A DNA stretch of 64,000 bases, taken from contig NZ_BMPQ01000033.1 in NCBI RefSeq assembly GCF_014647675.1, positions 1-64,000 of the forward strand, in the 5' to 3' direction. The stretch comes from Streptomyces flaveus. Lineage in GTDB: Bacteria > Actinomycetota > Actinomycetes > Streptomycetales > Streptomycetaceae. The translations under genes were made by a program, and so were the position numbers. This document shows, one piece after another, positions 58,046 to 64,000 of this stretch. The notes beneath the pieces are model-generated. The model saw only the letters and a program-made list of their open reading frames with translations, was not told the origin of the DNA and ran no database searches. Positions within the stretch are counted from its first letter, which is position 1; each line of letters begins with the position of its first letter.

Positions 58046-59173
58046 ATGACGAGCATCGGTGGTGCCGAGATGGTCGACTGGAATCTCGCGGTGGCGACCG
58101 CGACCCGGCTCGTAAGGCCGGGCCCAGAGGTGAGTCGCGACGAGGCCAGGGCCGTCGTCGCGGAGCTGCGCCGACATGCGAAGGCGTCGGAACAGCACGT
58201 ACGCGAGTACACGCAGATGGGCAGCGAGGACCTGCGTGACACCCCCATCCTCGTCGTCGACCGCCCGGGCTGGATCCGGGCGAACGTCGCCGGGTTCCGG
58301 GAGATCCTCAAACCGCTCCTCGACAAGATGCAGGAACGTCGCGGCAGCACCCCCGGCGGAGCCGTCCTCGGCGCCGTCGGCGGCAAGGTCACCGGCGTCG
58401 AGCTGGGCATGCTCCTGTCGTTCCTGGCCTCCAGGGTGCTCGGCCAGTACGAGACCTTCGCCCCGGCGACCCGCGAACTCCCGGCGGGCGAGAACGGCGG
58501 CGGCAGGCTGCTCCTGGTCGCCCCGAACATCGTGCATGTGGAGCGCGAACTGGACGTACAGCCCCACGACTTCAGGCTCTGGGTCTGCCTGCACGAGGAG
58601 ACGCACCGGACGCAGTTCACGGCCGTGCCCTGGCTGCGCGACCACCTCGAGGGCGAAATCCAGTCTTTCCTGGAGGAGACCGAGGTCGACCCCATGACAG
58701 TCCTCGAGCGCATCCGGGAGGCCGCGCAGACGCTCGCCGGCAGCCGTCCCGAAGGCGAGGAGGGCGACGACGGTGGACGGTCCATCGTCGAGATCGTCCA
58801 GACGCCCGCCCAGCGGGAGATCCTCGGCCGGCTGACCGCCGTGATGTCCCTCCTGGAGGGCCACGCGGACTTCGTGATGGACGGCGTGGGCCCCGCCGTG
58901 GTCCCGTCCGTCGCCGAGATCCGCGAGAAGTTCCAGCAGCGCCGCCAGCGCGGGGCCTCCCGCCTCGACCTGGCGCTGCGCAAGCTGCTCGGCCTGGACG
59001 CCAAGCTGCGCCAGTACCGGGACGGGGAGCGTTTCGTACGGGCGGTCGTGGACCAGGTCGGCATGGAGGGGTTCAACCGCGTGTGGACCTCGCCGAACAC
59101 GCTCCCCACCAAGTCGGAGATCTCCAAACCGGCGGACTGGGTTGCGCGGGTGCACCGTAAGGCAGAGTCGTGA
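58046..59173 (+). CDS. zinc-dependent metalloprotease-like protein (DUF2342)
   Basis: A 375-aa protein of the actinobacterial DUF2342 family, annotated elsewhere as zinc metalloprotease or F420-biosynthesis associated. HEETH at residues 183-187 is a zincin-type HExxH motif, and SLLEGHADFVMDGVGP supplies a possible third ligand. GAVLGAVGGKVTGVELGMLL is a glycine-rich hydrophobic helix. ATG 58046 lies seven bases behind a TACGGT -10 hexamer, consistent with a leaderless mRNA. It is followed by tilS, hpt and ftsH, a common actinobacterial order. Confidence 0.85.
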   Translation: MTSIGGAEMVDWNLAVATATRLVRPGPEVSRDEARAVVAELRRHAKASEQHVREYTQMGSEDLRDTPILVVDRPGWIRANVAGFREILKPLLDKMQERRGSTPGGAVLGAVGGKVTGVELGMLLSFLASRVLGQYETFAPATRELPAGENGGGRLLLVAPNIVHVERELDVQPHDFRLWVCLHEETHRTQFTAVPWLRDHLEGEIQSFLEETEVDPMTVLERIREAAQTLAGSRPEGEEGDDGGRSIVEIVQTPAQREILGRLTAVMSLLEGHADFVMDGVGPAVVPSVAEIREKFQQRRQRGASRLDLALRKLLGLDAKLRQYRDGERFVRAVVDQVGMEGFNRVWTSPNTLPTKSEISKPADWVARVHRKAES

Positions 59174-59345
59174 ACTGAATCCGGCCGAGGACAGGTGAGC
59201 GCCCCCGCTATCACCCGTCCGAGGGACCGTGGGGCATGGGTAGGCGTGCAATGCTCGGGGAACGGCCCGTTTCTGTCACCATCTAGGCACTCTGCGTGAC
59301 CGAAGCTCGGGCTCACCCCCGACAATTTCATGAAGGGAACCGGAC

Positions 59346-60410
59346 ATGGGTCCCCATCCAGCGGTCGCGGCGATACGCCTGGCGGTCCGCCGCGTCCTCC
59401 ACGACATCCTCACCGACCACACGCCCACCCATCCCGACACCGCGCACCCCGATCCCACGCACGCCGACATCGCGCACGAGCAGTCGCCCCCGCCGCTCGT
59501 GCTCGTGGCGTGCTCCGGCGGCGCCGACTCCATGGCGCTCGCCTCCGCGCTCGCCTTCGAAGCCCCCAAACTCGGCATCCGCGCCGGTGGCATCACCGTC
59601 GACCACGGTCTGCAACCCGGCTCCGACCTGCGCGCCCAGGAAGTCGTCGTACGACTCACCGAACTCGGCCTGGGCCCGGCCGAGTCCATCGGCGTCTCTG
59701 TCGGCCGTAACGGCGGCCCCGAGGCCGCCGCCCGCGACGCGCGGTACGCCGCCCTGGACGCCGCCGCCGAGCGCCACGGCGCCACGGCGGTCCTGCTCGG
59801 CCACACCCGCGACGACCAGGCCGAGACCGTACTGCTCGGCCTCGCCCGCGGCTCCGGCATCCGCTCGCTGTCCGGCATGGCCGCGGTCTCCGGAGGGCCG
59901 GGAGCCACCCGCCGCTACCGCCGCCCCTTCCTGCACCTCGACCGGCAGACCGCCCGCAAGGCCTGCATGGTCCAGTCGCTCCCCGTCTGGGAGGACCCCC
60001 ACAACTCCGACCCGGCCTATACGAGATCACGCCTGCGCCAAGAAGGGCTGCCCGCCCTGGAGAAGGCCCTCGGCAAGGGCGTCGTCGAAGCCCTCGCCCG
60101 TACGGCACAGCTGTCCCGCGACGACGCCGACGCTCTCGACGCCTGGGCCCGCCAGGCCGAGGCCTCCGTGCGGGACACCGCCGGCCTCCTGGAGTGCGCC
60201 AAGCTGTACGCCCTGCCGCCCGCCGTGCGCCGCCGTATCCTGCGCCGTGCCGCCATCGAGGCCGGGGCGCCCGCCGGTTCACTGTTCGCCCGGCACATCG
60301 AAGAGATCGACCGGCTGATCACCGGCTGGCGCGGTCAGAGGGCCATCAACCTGCCGGGCAAAGTCGTCGTCCAGCGGCAGGGTGGCAGACTGGTGATTCG
60401 GCAAGGCTGA
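59346..60410 (+). CDS. tilS: tRNA(Ile)-lysidine synthase
   Basis: A 354-aa TilS. The PP-loop ATPase motif SGGADS is at residues 57-62, ITVDHGLQPGSDLRAQEV and LLGHTRDDQAETVLLGLARG follow, and the C-terminal TilS domain closes the chain. The enzyme converts C34 of the AUA-reading tRNA-Ile to lysidine. Between residues 23 and 46 a His/Pro/Asp-rich insertion (HPDTAHPDPTHADIAHE) precedes the motif, longer than in most homologues. AAGGGA precedes ATG 59346. It is 79 bases upstream of hpt, and the two are likely co-transcribed. Confidence 0.92.
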   Translation: MGPHPAVAAIRLAVRRVLHDILTDHTPTHPDTAHPDPTHADIAHEQSPPPLVLVACSGGADSMALASALAFEAPKLGIRAGGITVDHGLQPGSDLRAQEVVVRLTELGLGPAESIGVSVGRNGGPEAAARDARYAALDAAAERHGATAVLLGHTRDDQAETVLLGLARGSGIRSLSGMAAVSGGPGATRRYRRPFLHLDRQTARKACMVQSLPVWEDPHNSDPAYTRSRLRQEGLPALEKALGKGVVEALARTAQLSRDDADALDAWARQAEASVRDTAGLLECAKLYALPPAVRRRILRRAAIEAGAPAGSLFARHIEEIDRLITGWRGQRAINLPGKVVVQRQGGRLVIRQG

Positions 60411-60489
60411 ATCCGGGTCTTCCGCCGGCCCCTTGTGCGGGTCGTGGGCGGCCCGAGTGGCCGCCATACATGCGGGACGACCGAAAGTG

Positions 60490-61050
60490 ATGCGGGTGGA
60501 CGCGAAAGACATGGGCACCGACCTCAAGTCGGTGCTCATCACCAAGGAAGAGATCGACGCCAAGCTGGTCGAACTGGCCGCGAAGATCGACGCGGAGTAC
60601 GCGGGCAAGGACCTGCTGATCGTCGGAGTCCTCAAGGGCGCCGTGATGGTCATGGCGGACCTGGCGCGCGCCCTCACCACCCCCGTCACCATGGACTGGA
60701 TGGCCGTGTCCTCGTACGGCGCGGGTACGCAGTCCTCCGGCGTCGTGCGGATCCTCAAGGACCTCGACACCGACATCAAGGGCAAGCACGTCCTCATCGT
60801 CGAGGACATCATCGACTCCGGTCTGACGCTGTCCTGGCTGATCTCCAACCTCGGCTCGCGCGAGCCCGCGTCGCTCAAGGTGTGCACGCTGCTGCGCAAG
60901 CCGGAGGCCGCCAAGGTCGCGATCGACGTGGAGTGGGTCGGCTTCGACATCCCGAACGAGTTTGTCGTGGGCTACGGCCTCGACTACGCCGAGAAGTACC
61001 GGAACCTGCCGTTCGTCGGTACGCTCGCTCCCCATGTCTACGGTGGCTGA
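60490..61050 (+). CDS. hpt: hypoxanthine phosphoribosyltransferase
   Basis: A 186-aa purine salvage enzyme. The PRPP-binding loop is HVLIVEDIIDSGLTLSWL, preceded by KGAVMVMADLARAL and YGAGTQSSGVVRI, the flexible catalytic loop; EWVGFDIPNEFVVGYGLDYA carries the base-binding aromatic residue. It makes IMP and GMP from hypoxanthine and guanine with PRPP. ATG 60490 (MRVDAKDMGTDLK) is favoured for its match to family starts. The tilS-hpt-ftsH order is conserved in many bacteria. Confidence 0.94.
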   Translation: MRVDAKDMGTDLKSVLITKEEIDAKLVELAAKIDAEYAGKDLLIVGVLKGAVMVMADLARALTTPVTMDWMAVSSYGAGTQSSGVVRILKDLDTDIKGKHVLIVEDIIDSGLTLSWLISNLGSREPASLKVCTLLRKPEAAKVAIDVEWVGFDIPNEFVVGYGLDYAEKYRNLPFVGTLAPHVYGG

Positions 61051-61256
61051 GGCACTCTCGTAGACAGTGGCGAAGCCCACGCAGCAGTGGAGGACGGTCC
61101 GGGAACCCTTGCGGGTTCCGCGCCGTTGGAGCATGCGTAGACGGGTTTGTCAGCCGGACCGTGCGGCTTCGGGTGACAATGCTGAGGTACCGTCCGAAGA
61201 ACAGTCTTATCAAACTCACTATGGCAGGAGGGACGGGGCGGCACCGCTCCGTATGG

Positions 61257-63299
61257 ATGGACGTGAAGCGATACTTCCGTGGGCCGGTCATGTGGATCGT
61301 GCTGGCCGTCCTTGCCGTGGTCGTGTTGATGCAGGTCGTCGGCTCGTCCGGCGGCCACAAGACAGTGGACACCGGCCAGGTCGTCCAGGCGATCAATGAC
61401 AACAAGATCGAGTCGGCCAAGCTGACCACCGGCGACGAGCAGATCATCAAGGTCGAGCTCAAGGACGGCGAAAAGGTCGAGGGCAGCTCGAAGATCCAGG
61501 CGAGCTACATCGGCGACCAGGGTGTGAACCTCGCCAACACACTGCAGACCAAGTACGAGGACAAGCAGATCCCCGACGGCTACACAGTGTCGCCGTCGAA
61601 GCAGAACCCGTTCGTCGGGCTTCTGATCAGCCTGCTCCCCTTCGTCCTCATCGTGGTCATCTTCCTGTTCCTGATGAACCAGATGCAGGGCGGCGGCTCC
61701 CGAGTCATGAACTTCGGGAAGTCCAAGGCCAAGCTCATCACCAAGGACACCCCGAAGACGACGTTCTCGGACGTCGCGGGCTCGGACGAGGCCGTCGAGG
61801 AGCTCCACGAGATCAAGGAGTTCCTCCAGGAGCCGGCGAAGTTCCAGGCCGTCGGGGCGAAGATCCCCAAGGGCGTACTGCTGTACGGCCCGCCCGGTAC
61901 GGGTAAGACGCTGCTCGCGCGTGCTGTCGCGGGCGAGGCGGGCGTCCCCTTCTACTCGATCTCCGGTTCCGACTTCGTCGAGATGTTCGTCGGTGTCGGT
62001 GCCTCCCGGGTCCGTGACCTGTTCGAGCAGGCCAAGGCGAACGCTCCGGCGATCGTCTTCGTCGACGAGATCGACGCCGTCGGCCGGCACCGCGGTGCCG
62101 GTATGGGCGGCGGTCACGACGAGCGCGAGCAGACGCTGAACCAGCTGCTCGTCGAGATGGACGGCTTCGACGTGAAGGGCGGCGTGATTCTCATCGCCGC
62201 CACGAACCGGCCCGACATCCTCGACCCGGCTCTCCTGCGCCCCGGCCGCTTCGACCGCCAGATCGCGGTCGACCGCCCCGACATGCAGGGCCGTCTGGAG
62301 ATCCTCAAGGTCCACCAGAAGGGCAAGCCGGTCGCCCCGGACGTCGACCTGTCCGCAGTGGCGCGTCGTACGCCGGGCTTCACCGGCGCCGACCTGTCGA
62401 ACGTGCTGAACGAAGCGGCGCTGCTCACCGCGCGTGGCAACCAGAAGCTGATCGACAACCACATGCTGGACGAGGCGATCGACCGTGTGGTCGCGGGCCC
62501 GCAGAAGCGGACCCGGATCATGTCGGACAAGGAGAAGAAGATCACCGCGTACCACGAGGGCGGTCACGCCCTGGTCGCGGCGGCCTCACCGAACTCCGAT
62601 CCGGTCCACAAGATCACGATTCTCTCCAGAGGCCGTGCTCTCGGCTACACGATGGTCCTGCCGGACGAGGACAAGTACTCCACGACCCGCAACGAGATGC
62701 TCGACCAGCTGGCATACATGCTGGGCGGGCGCGCGGCCGAGGAGCTCGTCTTCCACGACCCGACCACGGGCGCTGCGAACGACATCGAGAAGGCCACCGC
62801 AACGGCCCGCGCGATGGTCACGCAGTACGGCATGACCGAGCGCCTCGGTGCGATCAAGTTCGGCGGTGACAACACCGAGCCGTTCCTCGGCCGTGAGATG
62901 GGTCACCCGCGCGACTACTCGGAAGAGGTCGCCGCGCTCGTCGACGAAGAGGTCAAGAAGCTCATCGAGACCGCGCACAACGAGGCCTGGGAGATCCTGG
63001 TCGAGAACCGCGACGTCCTGGACAACCTGGTCCTCGCGCTGCTCGAGAAGGAGACGTTGAACAAGGAGCAGATCGCCGAGATCTTCGCCCCGATCGTCAA
63101 GCGTCCGGCCCGCCCCGCGTGGACCGGCTCCGCCAGGCGCACTCCGTCCACCCGCCCGCCGGTGCTCTCCCCCAAGGAGCTGTCGCTGACGAGCGGGACG
63201 AACGGCGCGGCGCCGGCGATCACCGCGAAGTCGAACCCTGCCGCCGAGGCGGCGCTTCCGGTGGCCGAGCCGACTCCGGAGGAGCGTCCCGAGAGCTGA
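61257..63299 (+). CDS. ftsH: ATP-dependent zinc metalloprotease FtsH
   Basis: A 680-aa membrane AAA protease. Helix 1 (WIVLAVLAVVVLMQVV) is at residues ~13-28, the extracytoplasmic segment to ~118, helix 2 (FVGLLISLLPFVLIVVIFLF) at ~119-139. Walker A GPPGTGKT is at 211-218, Walker B VFVDEID at 268-274, the second region of homology follows, and the zinc-binding HEGGH is at 433-437. The C-terminal ~70 residues are proline- and alanine-rich. ATG 61257 (MDVKRYFRGP) matches homologues, though GGAGG is 24 bases upstream; ATG 61221 is the alternative. Confidence 0.95.
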   Translation: MDVKRYFRGPVMWIVLAVLAVVVLMQVVGSSGGHKTVDTGQVVQAINDNKIESAKLTTGDEQIIKVELKDGEKVEGSSKIQASYIGDQGVNLANTLQTKYEDKQIPDGYTVSPSKQNPFVGLLISLLPFVLIVVIFLFLMNQMQGGGSRVMNFGKSKAKLITKDTPKTTFSDVAGSDEAVEELHEIKEFLQEPAKFQAVGAKIPKGVLLYGPPGTGKTLLARAVAGEAGVPFYSISGSDFVEMFVGVGASRVRDLFEQAKANAPAIVFVDEIDAVGRHRGAGMGGGHDEREQTLNQLLVEMDGFDVKGGVILIAATNRPDILDPALLRPGRFDRQIAVDRPDMQGRLEILKVHQKGKPVAPDVDLSAVARRTPGFTGADLSNVLNEAALLTARGNQKLIDNHMLDEAIDRVVAGPQKRTRIMSDKEKKITAYHEGGHALVAAASPNSDPVHKITILSRGRALGYTMVLPDEDKYSTTRNEMLDQLAYMLGGRAAEELVFHDPTTGAANDIEKATATARAMVTQYGMTERLGAIKFGGDNTEPFLGREMGHPRDYSEEVAALVDEEVKKLIETAHNEAWEILVENRDVLDNLVLALLEKETLNKEQIAEIFAPIVKRPARPAWTGSARRTPSTRPPVLSPKELSLTSGTNGAAPAITAKSNPAAEAALPVAEPTPEERPES

Positions 63300-63337
63300 A
63301 CCACCCAGTCCCGGCCGCCTCGATCGGCCCGGAACGG

Positions 63338-63376
63338 ATGCCGCGCCCCCCTGGTCTAGCCTGGGGGGCGCGGCAT
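63338..63376 (+). terminator. perfect 14-bp hairpin after ftsH
   Basis: ATGCCGCGCCCCCC (63338-63351) pairs perfectly with GGGGGGCGCGGCAT (63363-63376) around an 11-base loop, 38 bases after the ftsH stop. folE starts 66 bases later and must have its own promoter or rely on read-through. Confidence 0.88.
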
Positions 63377-63441
63377 ATTCGTATGCGCGGACATGAAGCG
63401 CGTGATCCGTACGCGTCGAAGGCACAGGAACGAGGCACCAG

Positions 63442-64000
63442 ATGATCGACCCCGTGAGGCTGGACGTCGAGGGTGTGATCGGCGAGTTCGACGAGAAGCG
63501 CGCCGAGAACGCCGTACGAGAGCTGCTGATCGCGGTCGGCGAGGATCCGGACCGGGAGGGGCTGCGGGAGACGCCGGGGCGGGTGGCTCGGGCGTATCGG
63601 GAGCTGCTGGCCGGGTTGTGGCAGGAGCCCGAGGATGTGCTGACGACGACGTTCGACCTGGGGCACGACGAGATGGTCCTGGTGAAGGACATCGAGATCG
63701 TGAGCCTGTGTGAGCATCATCTGCTGCCGTTTCACGGTGTGGCGCATGTGGGGTACATCCCGGCCGAGACCGGGAAGATCACCGGTCTGTCGAAGCTGGC
63801 GCGGCTCGTCGAGGTGTTCGCGCGGCGACCGCAGGTGCAGGAACGACTCACCACGCAGATCGCCGATTCGCTGATGCGGATTCTTGAGGCGCGGGGGGCG
63901 ATTGTCGTGATCGAGGCCGAGCACATGTGCATGTCGGTGCGCGGTATACGCAAGCCGGGCGCCAAGACGACGACGTCCGCTGTGCGCGGGCAGTTGCGGG
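63442..64000 (+). CDS. folE: GTP cyclohydrolase I, 3' end cut by window
   Basis: The first 186 codons of a GTP cyclohydrolase I; the family is about 200 aa, so roughly 15 residues are missing beyond the window. GVIGEFDEKRAENAVRELL leads into GEDPDREGLRETPGRVARAY; the zinc ligands lie in VSLCEHHLLPFHG and later in AEHMCMSVRG, and ITGLSKLARLVEVFARRPQV is the core signature. It makes dihydroneopterin triphosphate for folate (and pterin) synthesis. Position after ftsH is typical of actinobacteria. Confidence 0.95.
   Translation, partial: MIDPVRLDVEGVIGEFDEKRAENAVRELLIAVGEDPDREGLRETPGRVARAYRELLAGLWQEPEDVLTTTFDLGHDEMVLVKDIEIVSLCEHHLLPFHGVAHVGYIPAETGKITGLSKLARLVEVFARRPQVQERLTTQIADSLMRILEARGAIVVIEAEHMCMSVRGIRKPGAKTTTSAVRGQLR

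Noticed and set aside
1..64000. tRNA, rRNA or CRISPR loci
   Set aside because: No cloverleaf-like sequence, rRNA core motif or regularly spaced repeat array was noticed by eye. Short or diverged RNAs could have been missed.

Overview
The window is very GC-rich, uses GTG and TTG starts often, and carries a right half full of actinobacterial housekeeping genes (ftsH, folE, hpt, tilS, a PBP4-type carboxypeptidase, ppa, a ThrE-type exporter, glutamate decarboxylase). It also holds WhiJ/DUF397-type regulator sets, a Zur-type island of cysteine-free ribosomal proteins and a SpoIIE-type phosphatase with an anti-sigma-like ATPase domain. Together these point to a Streptomyces or close relative. This is judged from protein families and gene order in memory; no database was searched.

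Region 1-14.3 kb is accessory and heavily rearranged. Two paralogous F420-dependent NADP reductase-like genes (the first apparently starting at ATT) bracket a field of relics: an IS630 transposase tail, a headless TetR gene, a DUF721 fragment, an IS5-family element with three frameshifts, a Tn3 transposase fragment and the front end of an NB-ARC ATPase gene. The IS5-family element sits between an NTF2-like gene and an epoxide hydrolase-like gene, and its TA target falls in the stop codon of the first. A lipid-active cluster follows: a patatin-like phospholipase and a GMC oxidoreductase that share a homologous C-terminal domain, divergent from a class 3 lipase.

Region 14.3-32.4 kb mixes conserved genes and insertions: a 697-residue protein with a basic tail, a UPF0158 protein, a VapB with a broken VapC, a SUV3-like helicase, a Tat-exported six-hairpin-type protein, a complete VapBC pair, and a tightly coupled operon of two paralogous ~770-residue proteins with C-terminal propeller-like repeats plus an Hsp70-like ATPase. 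That operon is my best candidate for an undescribed system. A LacI/MalG deletion scar and a PAS-GAF-PP2C-ATPase phosphatase close the region.

Region 32.4-64 kb is mostly core genome: a glycosyltransferase, a family A DNA polymerase, a Clp-N regulator with a leaderless promoter between two operators, two XRE/DUF397 regulator sets, the zinc-independent ribosomal island under a Zur-like box, an aldehyde dehydrogenase, a PadR-controlled ABC exporter, gad, a DedA protein, a ThrE-like exporter, ppa, the PBP4 carboxypeptidase, a zinc metalloprotease, tilS, hpt, ftsH and a folE cut off by the window end. Strong hairpin terminators and three copies of a dispersed intergenic repeat mark several 3' gene ends.
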